51,204 bases of DNA. Origin: Methanobacteriota archaeon (GTDB lineage: Archaea > Thermoplasmatota > Poseidoniia > Poseidoniales > Thalassarchaeaceae). This document shows positions 9,731 to 18,472 of the stretch, piece by piece. The notes beneath the pieces are model-generated. The model did no database searches, was not told where the DNA came from, and worked only from the letters and a program-made list of their open reading frames with translations. The stretch lies in contig JAERSV010000018.1 of NCBI GenBank assembly GCA_016845345.1, forward strand, positions 1-51,204, read 5' to 3'. The first letter of the stretch is position 1. The number at the start of each line of letters is the position of its first letter. Made by a program: the position numbers and the translations under genes.

Positions 9731-12136
9731 TTATTGCTCAACCTCCACTGTTCGGGCGGTGAACCCAAATGGTGAGAACTTCTCACCTAGAACCTCATAA
9801 AATTGTTTCATCCACTCTACTAAGTGAAGTCGAGCAGCGTGGATGTTAGGGCTGACTACACCTAATATCCAAGCGAAAATTTGGACAACTAACCAACCAA
9901 AGAATAAGACTATCAGCATGAAAATATTGCTCCCTACTCCAAATGCGTAACCAAGTCCACCCGAAATAACAAACCCTGCTAAAAGTTGCAACTTGAAACT
10001 AAGTTGCTTGACATTCACTTTTAGAATTTTAAGAACAAATGGTAGAACCATTGGCAGAAGAATTGCAGCAAGAATAAAGCCACTCACATTATGATGAGAT
10101 AAATCGCTAATCAGCCCAACAATGCCTGTACCATGGCCATCCTCCATGTGCCCGTAAATCATATGATTCCCGGTCTCAGCGAGTTTAACTCCAACAATCC
10201 CTACAGCGAATAGTCGCACATAGGATACAACTGTTGACATCATACCAATTCCTTCAATTGGACCCAACATAGCCGCGATAACAGGTGGCATGCCATGGTA
10301 TTTGTATGAAGCATAAATCAACATCAATATCCCAATACCAGCAATGATTCCACCGATAAGTTGCATTTGAGAAAGGAAGTCAAGATAACCTTGGCCATGG
10401 TCTCCCTTAAGCCCAAGGAAAGCGTATGCAAAGAGGAAACCCCCCACGAGAATAGCCATCCAAGATCCTTTGTCAAAGAAGGCAACTGCAGGCCCAACAT
10501 TACCATGTGAGTCTCCGTAGATCCATGAATCTCTAAATCCAATTGCTAATCCTAACAAGATATGGAATACACCCAAGTAAATAGTTAGCAGAATAAGGTC
10601 TTCTAGATTACCACCAACAGATGCCATAGTTACTCTGTGGAACGGATAAGAGAATGCCGCACCAAAAGGAAGACCATGGTCAATACCAGCGAAAGCGAAA
10701 ATGCTCAACTCATCGGTTGACCAGTGGAATTCACCGCCGTTTGGATAGAATAGAGTTGGCCATGTGGCCCAAGCAGGGGCCTTTGAGGCGGTCCAGTGCC
10801 AATGCCCATGTGCTGCCTCGCACGCGTGAGCGCTGACAATAGTTTCAATGTCACAACCGCCATGAGGTAAAATCTCAAATCCTGCAAACTCACCGTATAT
10901 ATAACCAAAGAATACAGTAGCTAATCCAATGTAAGCCAGGAATTTAGCCGCTAGCATCATGGTTTCATCGTGGCCTTTTGCCCTGTAAAGTGCGTAACCA
11001 ACACCCATCGTCATAAATCCGTACGCCATATCTCCAAGCATTAAACCGAAGAAAATAGGGTAGGTGAAGAACATGAATAGTGTCGGGTCAACTTTCCCGT
11101 ATGAAGGGCGGCCCATCAAATCAGTAATCAATTCCATTGGCTTGCTTTTATGACGGTCTGCAAACTTAATTGGAGGCATCTCCAATTCTGGACCATGGTG
11201 CCCATGACCACCACCACCAGGAGTTATCTTGAATGCCTCGGTTTCTACATAGAGGCAGGTTTCTGAAAGAGATTCTTTCACTTCATCATTTCGATGGGTT
11301 TCTATCCACCCATCAAGTACGAAAGTGTGCTCGCTAGTAGCAACCTTCACTGGTCCGAGGGCAATTGCCATGTCTCTTTCAAGGAGTTCAATGCCGCCTT
11401 GTAGAGATGCACCATTATTATCGCCCCAACTCTCTAACTCTGATTCAAGACCATCTTTCTCACTTGAGAGAACTTTACTTCGGTTTGCTAAATCCGAAAG
11501 TTTGGCGCCGATGTCGCCTTCTCCTTGTGGAACAGAAACTGAAGAGAAATCAGCATCATCGAGTGCTGATTGAACAGTGGATGCGTTCTCATTTCTGCAG
11601 AATACTGCCGCAACTTTGGGCTTGTCACCGCCAATGATTGCAATCCCATCACCTGCTGCTTTTTTGGTTGCTCCTGCACTACTAACATTGCCAACAAATA
11701 CAGTGACTCCTTCATATCCAGAAAGCAAATCAAGATCAATTCCTATTGGCTTTAGAGTTTCAAGCGCCAAAGACTCTTCAGCGATGGCACCTAGTTCGGC
11801 CTCAATGGCATCAATCCGGTCAGATGAAGCTAACATCTCATCAACCAAAGTTGGCAAATCAGCAGCCATCTTCAAGCGAATTGGCTCGGCTTCAAGAGGG
11901 ACTTTGATGTCAGTCGTAGTAATTTGTGAAATAACACTGCGGTATCGGTTTAGGTTGCGTCCGATTTCCTCCGAAGAAGCATTCGGTTTACCTAATTTAA
12001 TGCCCTCTTCATCACCTGAATAATCGATAATGTGAATGGCTTTCAAAGCGGCAAGTGCTTCAATGGCATTATCGAGTTCCGGGAGTAGGCCAGCGGCTGT
12101 TAGCCGAGACATCCCCTGAGTCGTCAATTTACCCAT
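9731..12136 (-). CDS. atpI: A-type ATP synthase subunit I (membrane stator, a-subunit)
   Basis: 801 aa, longer than typical archaeal I subunits (roughly 620-700). Residues 1-345 are the cytosolic arm that binds the peripheral stalks; a His-rich GGGGHGHHG linker lies at 307-315. The membrane part follows, with the SYVRLFAVG motif holding the essential Arg (R641) that faces the ring. Between the third and fourth membrane helices is an insert of about 85 residues (about 418-505) rich in His and Trp with two Cys. It follows atpH by 27 nt and has GGAG eight nt before the ATG. Confidence 0.95.
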   Translation of the reverse strand: MGKLTTQGMSRLTAAGLLPELDNAIEALAALKAIHIIDYSGDEEGIKLGKPNASSEEIGRNLNRYRSVISQITTTDIKVPLEAEPIRLKMAADLPTLVDEMLASSDRIDAIEAELGAIAEESLALETLKPIGIDLDLLSGYEGVTVFVGNVSSAGATKKAAGDGIAIIGGDKPKVAAVFCRNENASTVQSALDDADFSSVSVPQGEGDIGAKLSDLANRSKVLSSEKDGLESELESWGDNNGASLQGGIELLERDMAIALGPVKVATSEHTFVLDGWIETHRNDEVKESLSETCLYVETEAFKITPGGGGHGHHGPELEMPPIKFADRHKSKPMELITDLMGRPSYGKVDPTLFMFFTYPIFFGLMLGDMAYGFMTMGVGYALYRAKGHDETMMLAAKFLAYIGLATVFFGYIYGEFAGFEILPHGGCDIETIVSAHACEAAHGHWHWTASKAPAWATWPTLFYPNGGEFHWSTDELSIFAFAGIDHGLPFGAAFSYPFHRVTMASVGGNLEDLILLTIYLGVFHILLGLAIGFRDSWIYGDSHGNVGPAVAFFDKGSWMAILVGGFLFAYAFLGLKGDHGQGYLDFLSQMQLIGGIIAGIGILMLIYASYKYHGMPPVIAAMLGPIEGIGMMSTVVSYVRLFAVGIVGVKLAETGNHMIYGHMEDGHGTGIVGLISDLSHHNVSGFILAAILLPMVLPFVLKILKVNVKQLSFKLQLLAGFVISGGLGYAFGVGSNIFMLIVLFFGWLVVQIFAWILGVVSPNIHAARLHLVEWMKQFYEVLGEKFSPFGFTARTVEVEQ

Positions 12137-12163
12137 ATTTACAACTCCAAAAACTAATTTTAA

Positions 12164-12481
12164 TCACTCAGCAGTAAAATTATCCAAAACTGCCTCAATT
12201 GCTGCTGAACGGTTCTTCTCACTCTGGCTTCGAATCGAAGAAAGGTCTTTCTCACCTTTTGCCCTAACTTTGTCAGCCTCTTTGTTGGCTGCAGTATGTG
12301 CATCATCGAGAATTCCTTGGGCGGATGCCTCTGCATCCTTCTTTCCATTTGCAATAACTTCGCCAGCATCAGTACGAGACTTACTTACAATGCCACTAGC
12401 ATCATTTCGAGCCTTGACAAGTTTCTGATTAGCCTTTTTTTCGGCATCCTTTATTGAACGAAGAACTTCCTCACGAGACAT
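12164..12481 (-). CDS. atpH: A-type ATP synthase subunit H (peripheral stalk)
   Basis: 105 aa, nearly all a single Ala/Lys/Glu-rich coiled coil, as expected for the AhaH-type subunit that pairs with E. It begins MSREEVLRSIKDAEKKAN and is the first gene of the nine-gene operon. The GGTGG Shine-Dalgarno lies four nt before the ATG and sits inside a short perfect inverted repeat. Identity rests on the coiled coil, the length and the first position in the operon. Confidence 0.9.
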   Translation of the reverse strand: MSREEVLRSIKDAEKKANQKLVKARNDASGIVSKSRTDAGEVIANGKKDAEASAQGILDDAHTAANKEADKVRAKGEKDLSSIRSQSEKNRSAAIEAVLDNFTAE

Positions 12482-12485
12482 AGAA

Positions 12486-12500
12486 CCACCCCTTGGGTGG
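12486..12500 (-). promoter_or_regulatory. Short inverted repeat covering the atpH ribosome-binding site
   Basis: On the minus strand the sequence reads CCACCC-AAG-GGGTGG, a perfect 6-bp stem with a 3-nt loop, ending four nt before the atpH ATG. The right arm contains the GGTGG that would pair with 16S rRNA. Folding would hide the ribosome-binding site of the first gene of the operon. No convincing TATA box for the operon could be picked out in 12500-12700. Confidence 0.35.
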
Positions 12501-12718
12501 ATGGGCGACAGATGAACGGTTTATGAGTGTAACCGCCCCATAAACAATACGATTCTTCATGGCTCTCCAAGAACCACGAATTTTAGTAGCCAACCATGCC
12601 AAGAAATAGGTCGAATAAATCGGCACATATTCCCTTGTTTTCCCGGGCATTTTCAGCGCCTGCCAACCATCCGACGCGTTGAAACACAAAACCCCTGACC
12701 CAAGTTATGGGGAGAGCA

Positions 12719-13432
12719 ATGGATAGCGAGCACATCGGTGACTCTGATTGGTCTGAATTGCAAGCCAATTTAGAAGCAACTATCCCTGTATACGACCGAA
12801 TAAATCGCTTTGCTACACTTGGTCAAGATCAACGCTGGCGCAAAGGAGTGAGGGCACAAATCCCAGCCGGCAGCACAGTCTTGGAAGTTGGTTGTGGCCC
12901 GGGAACTTTCGCCGAAAGAATTGTCGCCTGTGAAGTCACTTGTTTGGACCCAATACCCGCGATGTTAGACGTTGCACGGAATCGAGTAAATGACTCCCGC
13001 GCTGAGCGCGGCGAAGGCACAGCCAACTTCATTGAAGGCACAGCAGAAGAAATACCACTTCCCGACAACTCATTTGATGTGGTCTGTTGTTTGTTTTCGT
13101 TCAGAGATTTTCAAGATAAGAGAAAGGGATTAGAAGAAATCCTCAGGGTCTTGAAACCTGGTGGGAAACTGTTAATCTGTGATGCTGGAAAAGCAAATTT
13201 CCTTCATGGTTGGCTTGGTTGGCTGTGGATGAAATTGTGGGTCGGAACCTACGCCCGTCTGGTTTGCAAACAAAATGAACACCCTTGGAAATGGCTAACC
13301 AAGACCTATGTTCACTTTGGCACCACTCGTCAATACAAACGGATGATGCGAGAAGTTGGATTTGCTCCAGTGAAGGGTAGACTTTTGTTCCCAGGGATGG
13401 CAGTGCGTTTTATCGCTGAAAAACCTGAGTAA
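12719..13432 (+). CDS. Class I SAM-dependent methyltransferase, UbiE/MenG-like
   Basis: About 237 aa. Motif I (VLEVGCGPGTFAE) and the acidic loop CLDPIPAMLDVA define a SAM-binding Rossmann fold; post-motifs LPDNSFDVVCCLFSFRDF and ILRVLKPGGKLLICD resemble the quinone methyltransferases UbiE/COQ5. That suggests methylation of a quinone or similar lipid, but the substrate is not shown. The ATG at 12719 has GGGAG four to five nt upstream; an in-frame ATG at 12707 is the alternative. The gene is divergent from the ATP synthase operon and convergent with the lipid genes. Confidence 0.75.
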   Translation: MDSEHIGDSDWSELQANLEATIPVYDRINRFATLGQDQRWRKGVRAQIPAGSTVLEVGCGPGTFAERIVACEVTCLDPIPAMLDVARNRVNDSRAERGEGTANFIEGTAEEIPLPDNSFDVVCCLFSFRDFQDKRKGLEEILRVLKPGGKLLICDAGKANFLHGWLGWLWMKLWVGTYARLVCKQNEHPWKWLTKTYVHFGTTRQYKRMMREVGFAPVKGRLLFPGMAVRFIAEKPE

Positions 13433-13462
13433 TCCAATGGCTGCTAACCTTATCTAACTGCT

Positions 13463-14596
13463 TTAGATGATAATCAGTGGTCGTCGGCAGTCAACTGCTC
13501 GACGCAATCCATTTGTTCCTAACAATCTCATGGCAACTTCTGTTGAAAAATCGTTTCGGCAGAAGGTCCAAAATAGATTTTTTGAGCGACGAGAAATTCG
13601 TAATTGCTTTGCCATCGTCTTCTTCAAAATATTGTCATAATCGGATAAGGAACTGCCGCCCATTTTGTTTTCATAGATCGCTTCTGCAGCATATTTTCCT
13701 GAAATTATTGCTTGCCCGATTCCACCTCCATTTGATGGCATTACCAAACCAGCTGCATCACCGACTGACAAGACATTATCATTCACCGCAGATTTCACCA
13801 TTCCACCTAGTGGAATCCAGCCACCTCCGTAAGAGTGTATGGTTAATCCAAGACCATCACAGAATTTGTCTAATCGCTGTTTCAGTGGTACATCAAGGTG
13901 ATTATATCGGACGCCAATCCCAACATTTGCGATATCTCCCTTCGGAATTATCCATGCATATCCACCCGGTGCCACACTTCCCATGAAAATATCAAATGAA
14001 TCTGAATCATGTCCTGTCACTTGACAGTAGATTGTAGGCAACTGTCCACCGGGCCTATCTTCACTACCCCGTAAGCGACCAACATGTGCTAAAGCACCCG
14101 AAGCATCTATCACATAGTCAGCAGTAAATGAACCGTCATTTGTACGATACACTTCTCGATTCAATTTTCTCTGGTTTTGCACTTTTCTTAACTCTGTAGA
14201 GGTCCTTATTTCTGCACCCATAGAAACGGCTCTATCAGCAAGATGCCCATCAAATTGGAGGCGATGCGCCCCATAACAATCAAGTTCAAAGCCATATTCT
14301 TTCATTGATGGAGTGTAAAGCCTCATCCACTCAAGATATTGACCTAATACATGGTCAGGGAAATTCCAATATCCTTCAAGCCAAGGATCTTTTTTGATTA
14401 ATGGGAACGCATCACTCATCTCACCCCATGCTGGAATACACTCCCCGCATTGGGCTGGATTTCCAACTGTTTGACGACGCTCAATCACCAACACGTCCAT
14501 GCCTAATTCTGCCAATCGGTTAGCAGCGGTTGAACCACCTGGCCCCGACCCAACAACGAGCACCTCTCGATGTTCTGGTTCTGAACCCTTACTCAT
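13463..14596 (-). CDS. Geranylgeranyl reductase family flavoprotein
   Basis: 377 aa. An FAD-dependent enzyme of the family that saturates the geranylgeranyl chains of archaeal ether lipids. FAD motif GSGPGGS is at 16-22, the conserved cysteine segment QCGECIP at 49-55, the substrate-site YAWIIPKG at 213-220, and the second FAD motif LSVGDAAGLVMPSNGGGI near 274-291. The start overlaps the stop of the upstream prenyl synthase gene by 8 nt, so the two are translationally coupled, which supports a lipid role. Other members of the family act on menaquinone chains or other isoprenoids. Confidence 0.88.
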   Translation of the reverse strand: MSKGSEPEHREVLVVGSGPGGSTAANRLAELGMDVLVIERRQTVGNPAQCGECIPAWGEMSDAFPLIKKDPWLEGYWNFPDHVLGQYLEWMRLYTPSMKEYGFELDCYGAHRLQFDGHLADRAVSMGAEIRTSTELRKVQNQRKLNREVYRTNDGSFTADYVIDASGALAHVGRLRGSEDRPGGQLPTIYCQVTGHDSDSFDIFMGSVAPGGYAWIIPKGDIANVGIGVRYNHLDVPLKQRLDKFCDGLGLTIHSYGGGWIPLGGMVKSAVNDNVLSVGDAAGLVMPSNGGGIGQAIISGKYAAEAIYENKMGGSSLSDYDNILKKTMAKQLRISRRSKNLFWTFCRNDFSTEVAMRLLGTNGLRRAVDCRRPLIII

Positions 14597-15578
14597 GTCG
14601 GTCCATCACCTGTTTTGTTAGCCACTCCAGCGCGTCCCTTGCTTCACACTTTGGAAACTGGAGAAGGGCATCAATAGCCCGTTCAAGATGATTATTTGTA
14701 AGAGTCTGAGCATAACCAAAACTCCCCGCGCGGTTTAGCAATTCAGTTAATTCATCCCATAATCCATCATGAAATCCAGAGATTACATCTGCTAATCTTC
14801 TACGGTCATCGCCGTGTGAAAGAGTCAATGAATGGATTAAGGGGAGCGTCATCTTTCCTTCGATTACATCTGCTCCGCGAGGTTTTCCCATCCGCTCATC
14901 GCCTTCAAGGTCGAGCAAATCATCAACAATTTGGAAGGCGAGGCCTAATTCTAGTCCAAATTGGCCTAAGATTTCTGCTAATTCAGGACTAGAGCCGGCA
15001 ACTAAAGCCGCTGCAGTGCATCCAGCCGCAAACGGGCCCGCGGTTTTGCCGGAAATGATTTCATAGTAATCTTCAGGAGTCGTTGCTAAATTTCCTACAT
15101 GACGAAGTTGCATCAATTCTGCTGAAGCAATTTGTGCACAGTAACCTGAGATTAACCGAACTATTTGTTCTTCGTATCTGCCTCCAAGTCCAAATCCTTC
15201 AACGAAAAGATAATCTCCAGCGATGAGTGCTCTAGCAGTATCATATCGCTCATGTAATGTCGGAACATTACGACGAAACTTCGCTCCGTCATTGATATCA
15301 TCGTGAACTAGAGTTGCAGTGTGTATCATCTCGAAAGCAAGGGCAAGTGGCATTGCTTCACTCTCAACCTTACCGCCTGCTAATTGATAGGAAAGTAAGA
15401 GCAAGATTGGTCGCCATCGTTTCCCGCCAGCCATCAGAACTTCTCTTGCGAGGCCCATAATTTCGCCATTTTCACCTTTACTTGCGGCCTCAACATGAGC
15501 GATTAAAGCAGATTCAAACCTATCACGAACATTCTCAATAAATGCGATGTGATTCTCTGCTGATTGCATTCGACTCAT
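14589..15578 (-). CDS. idsA: Polyprenyl (geranylgeranyl) diphosphate synthase
   Basis: About 329 aa from ATG 15578 (ATG 15569 is equally possible). The open frame continues upstream to 15830, but that stretch runs into the divergent neighbour and shows no family similarity, so I exclude it. Both Asp-rich motifs are present, DDIND (93-97) followed by FRRNVPT, and DDLLD (219-223), plus the GGKRWRP diphosphate-binding segment (51-57). It elongates isoprenyl diphosphates to the C20 (or longer) precursor of archaeal membrane lipids. A TATATCC element 20-30 nt upstream suggests a near-leaderless transcript. Confidence 0.9.
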   Translation of the reverse strand: MSRMQSAENHIAFIENVRDRFESALIAHVEAASKGENGEIMGLAREVLMAGGKRWRPILLLLSYQLAGGKVESEAMPLALAFEMIHTATLVHDDINDGAKFRRNVPTLHERYDTARALIAGDYLFVEGFGLGGRYEEQIVRLISGYCAQIASAELMQLRHVGNLATTPEDYYEIISGKTAGPFAAGCTAAALVAGSSPELAEILGQFGLELGLAFQIVDDLLDLEGDERMGKPRGADVIEGKMTLPLIHSLTLSHGDDRRRLADVISGFHDGLWDELTELLNRAGSFGYAQTLTNNHLERAIDALLQFPKCEARDALEWLTKQVMDRHE

Positions 15579-15642
15579 CCATTGCAGAAGGGTCGGATAT
15601 ATCAACAGGTGGCTGAGGGGAACCGATACAGGAAGTGCGATA

Positions 15643-16674
15643 ATGAGTGAGGATGAGCCACTGTTGATTGCTCGCGCCCCTACTGATTCAGTTGACCTAC
15701 TCGGCGCTTTTGCTGGATTAGACAATATTGATATTGAATTCACAGAGGTATCAACAAACTCACTTAATGAAGGGTTTGAGAAATTACAAAATGGGGAGAC
15801 TGACCTCTTATTAGCAGCCGCAAAAGACATTTCTGAAATGGGCGAATTAGAACAAGGATTGATGATAGTAGGTGCACTACCACTACGTGACTGGAATTAT
15901 GTCCTAGTAAGCGAAAACCGCCCTAATCACCTTCCTAAAAATGGAATTGTCTTGTGTCAAAACCAATTGGTACGACGCCAACTCCGAAGATTCCGCCCAG
16001 ATGCAAGGGTTCGCTCACCAAAAGCCCATCTTGGAATCACAGAAACCGAAAAACCAGAATCACTCGATTATGATGATATCTACTCATTCGTTAATTGGGC
16101 AGAAGAATTGCGCCAATCTGAAGAAATTGATGGTTATGCTATCCCACGCCATACCCATCGTCTAGCGGGTTTCAAGACTCGACGTCACGCACTTACCCAA
16201 GATGCTACCGAAGACGAACTTTTCAGATTTTTACCACTTCCTCACGCTGGGACTATCATTGTCATTGGCAGAACGGGATTTCCTCGAACTAGAATATCTG
16301 CAATGCTTGACCAAGAAGCAGAGACTTCATGGCAGGTAAATGAAATACTTCTGAAAAATATGAATTCTGATATTAAGAATAAAGTCGGTATTCTAGCAAG
16401 ACATAGGCAACCTGGAACTCTGATTCGCGAAGCAGAACTAAAGCGAGATCTATTGACTCGGAATGTGCTTGTTGACCCTGAGGGAGAATTAACCACTGAT
16501 GAAGTGAAAGTTGACATACAAATTGAACTTGTTAGCCATCGAGGAAACGCGACCATCAGCATGCAAAGAATAGCCGATTTACAAGACACTACAGTTGTCA
16601 CAAATTTCCTCTCCGATGAATGGTCAAATTTAGTAAAACTTGGAACCCGTGAAGGGAAATTCCTTGACGTCTAA
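15643..16674 (+). CDS. Porphobilinogen deaminase (HemC)-like protein lacking the cofactor cysteine
   Basis: 343 aa. The order of segments follows hydroxymethylbilane synthase: a strand plus EVSTNSL (35-41); a GETDLLLAAAKDIS segment matching the DLAVHSxKDxP loop with Lys61-Asp62 retained; GLMIVGALPLRDWNYVLVS (72-90); QLVRRQLRRFRPD with the Arg pair 111-112; and LPLPHAGTIIVIGR (197-210), matching LPAxGQGAxxIECR. In domain 3 the GGCQVPIG loop that binds the dipyrromethane cofactor is missing (KNKVGILAR, about 245-253). It is therefore probably not an active deaminase. It is divergent from idsA with about 65 nt between starts; a GGAAG lies before the ATG. Confidence 0.7.
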   Translation: MSEDEPLLIARAPTDSVDLLGAFAGLDNIDIEFTEVSTNSLNEGFEKLQNGETDLLLAAAKDISEMGELEQGLMIVGALPLRDWNYVLVSENRPNHLPKNGIVLCQNQLVRRQLRRFRPDARVRSPKAHLGITETEKPESLDYDDIYSFVNWAEELRQSEEIDGYAIPRHTHRLAGFKTRRHALTQDATEDELFRFLPLPHAGTIIVIGRTGFPRTRISAMLDQEAETSWQVNEILLKNMNSDIKNKVGILARHRQPGTLIREAELKRDLLTRNVLVDPEGELTTDEVKVDIQIELVSHRGNATISMQRIADLQDTTVVTNFLSDEWSNLVKLGTREGKFLDV

Positions 16675-16795
16675 AACTGGAATCTCAGCCACTTTTGACA
16701 TTATGTGGAAAATCACATCTTAGAATTATCCCGGTTTCTACCATTCTCCACCACAACCGCCACTTTCGCGCACTCATCAAGCGCAACATAGATGA

Positions 16796-18463
16796 TTGGA
16801 ACGTGAAGACTACACCGTAGGTGAACGGGGTTTGGCCATCGACACAAAGTTGCTGAATTCGCTTTTTCAGGCGAAACTCGCAGAGTTAAGGGACCTTGCT
16901 GAGGAAAATAACCTGCCAAAAACCGGCAATGTTGAACAACTGCGGGCAAAATTGATTGCAACCTTAGTTTTGAACCAATTTGACTTCACTGATTCGGGTA
17001 TCAACAAGATGCAAAATAATGAGTTGACTGAAATTCTAGGACTCTTCGGAGTAAAGAAATCAGGTCCGAAAAAAGCCAAGATGCGTCGACTGTGGCTACA
17101 CCTAAATGGCGACCCGAAAAAACTCAATGTTTCAACAATTGGTGATATGACACGTGAAGAGTTACATGCACTTTGTGTTACATTTGATTTGCCACGCTCT
17201 GGAAACAAGAATGTTCTGATGGGAAGAGTTGCCGGAGTGCTATCATCTGAAGAGAAATCTTGGGGCAGGGTAAAGAAAAGTTTGCGAACTGGTCAGAAGA
17301 CCATTGACACCAACTTTGAGGTCGAGTCAGAAGTTGAGGCAGACGATGCGGATCCAGCCACCACTGTTGAAGTGATTGAAGTTCTAGAGCCCATTGAACT
17401 ACCCCCTGAATTAGATGACGAAATACTAGAGGCACCCACCCCAACACCAACACCAGTCACCCTAGACGAAGGAGCAGGTGAGGCATTAGTACGTCTTGAT
17501 TCACGAAGAGCTGAACTCACTAGTCATCTCAGAGAATTCTTGTTAATAGGGAGAGAACAGGATGAGGACGATGTTTCAGCATTCATTGAAGATTTAGGAC
17601 GCTTAGGATTTGGGATTGAGCACGAGATTGTGCGAGGACAAATTTTGGATGAACTGCAACAAATGATTCAATTGAAGCAACAAGAAGATTCTGCTCGCTC
17701 TGCATTGCCCGGTTCCTGGCGTGAGAAACAAGCACTTCGACAGTTAGAGGATGCGCGGCCTAAATTACTCGACAAGTTAGATGAAATTCTTGAAAGGCGA
17801 GGTGGTGAAATCGCTTCTGCAAGAGTTGATTTTGAAAATGCTGCACTAGATGTTGGTCTAGATTTGGAATTGGCTGCAATCAGTGGTAGAGTACATGGTT
17901 TGTTTGACTTGCAAGTATCACTTCGTGCTAGTGAAGAGGAACTCGACCCTGTTACTGCAAGACGGCACCGAGCGTTGGAAACGCTGTATCAACGAAGCCA
18001 CGACCTTAGTAATGAGGCAATGACTCAACTTGGAAAGATTGAGACACAGATGGAAGCGTTTGAACGAGTTGTTGAAACGATTGTTCGTCGCTCAGAGGGT
18101 GAATTTGGACCAACCGAACACGCACTTCTTGTTCGGTTCCTTGAACGCCGGGGCTGGGACCCAAATCAACCCGAAGTCAGACCAAGATTGCTCGCCGCCG
18201 CAGGAATTTTAGCCGCTGAAATGGGGTACGTAGACGCTGACGATATCCCATCTCTACCGACTTCAATTTCCCTAGATGCCGATAAGGTATCCGATGTTGT
18301 TGATTCTATGAGAGATATTCTCACGGAGATGGGAAGAGCACCTCCCACAATTGAATCTGCAACCTCGGTTGAAAGCAATGAGGAATTAGAATCTGATAGA
18401 GTAAAGTCAAAACTTGATGCAGCCGATGCATTACTTCGTAAACTAAATCGCGGTGAAAATTGA
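16796..18463 (+). CDS. Triple SAP-domain protein with long helical C-terminal region
   Basis: Up to 555 aa; starts are TTG 16796 or, with a better GGTGA seven nt upstream, TTG 16832. Three SAP-like helix-extended-loop-helix motifs follow one another: about 24-58 (KLAELRDLAEENNLPKTG), 72-104 (ELTEILGLFGVKKSG) and 117-150 (EELHALCVTFDLPRSG). SAP motifs usually bind DNA. An acidic, Pro/Thr-rich linker (about 165-225) joins them to a 300-residue helical, charged region with no enzyme motif. I do not recognise the full architecture. A chromosome-associated or DNA-end-binding role is an inference. Confidence 0.7.
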   Translation: MEREDYTVGERGLAIDTKLLNSLFQAKLAELRDLAEENNLPKTGNVEQLRAKLIATLVLNQFDFTDSGINKMQNNELTEILGLFGVKKSGPKKAKMRRLWLHLNGDPKKLNVSTIGDMTREELHALCVTFDLPRSGNKNVLMGRVAGVLSSEEKSWGRVKKSLRTGQKTIDTNFEVESEVEADDADPATTVEVIEVLEPIELPPELDDEILEAPTPTPTPVTLDEGAGEALVRLDSRRAELTSHLREFLLIGREQDEDDVSAFIEDLGRLGFGIEHEIVRGQILDELQQMIQLKQQEDSARSALPGSWREKQALRQLEDARPKLLDKLDEILERRGGEIASARVDFENAALDVGLDLELAAISGRVHGLFDLQVSLRASEEELDPVTARRHRALETLYQRSHDLSNEAMTQLGKIETQMEAFERVVETIVRRSEGEFGPTEHALLVRFLERRGWDPNQPEVRPRLLAAAGILAAEMGYVDADDIPSLPTSISLDADKVSDVVDSMRDILTEMGRAPPTIESATSVESNEELESDRVKSKLDAADALLRKLNRGEN

Positions 18464-18472
18464 ATTTAATTT

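Noticed and set aside
12471-12689. 72-codon minus-strand frame upstream of atpH
   Set aside because: TTG start without a Shine-Dalgarno, overlaps the atpH start, and the residues do not look like a known protein; more likely part of the operon leader.
13477-13986. 169-codon plus-strand frame
   Set aside because: Antisense to the geranylgeranyl reductase-type gene; its His/Leu-rich composition is typical of a shadow frame.
15579-15830. N-terminal extension of the prenyl synthase frame
   Set aside because: It is low-complexity Ser-rich, antisense to the start of the divergent HemC-like gene, and has no match to the family; the gene is better started at 15578 or 15569.
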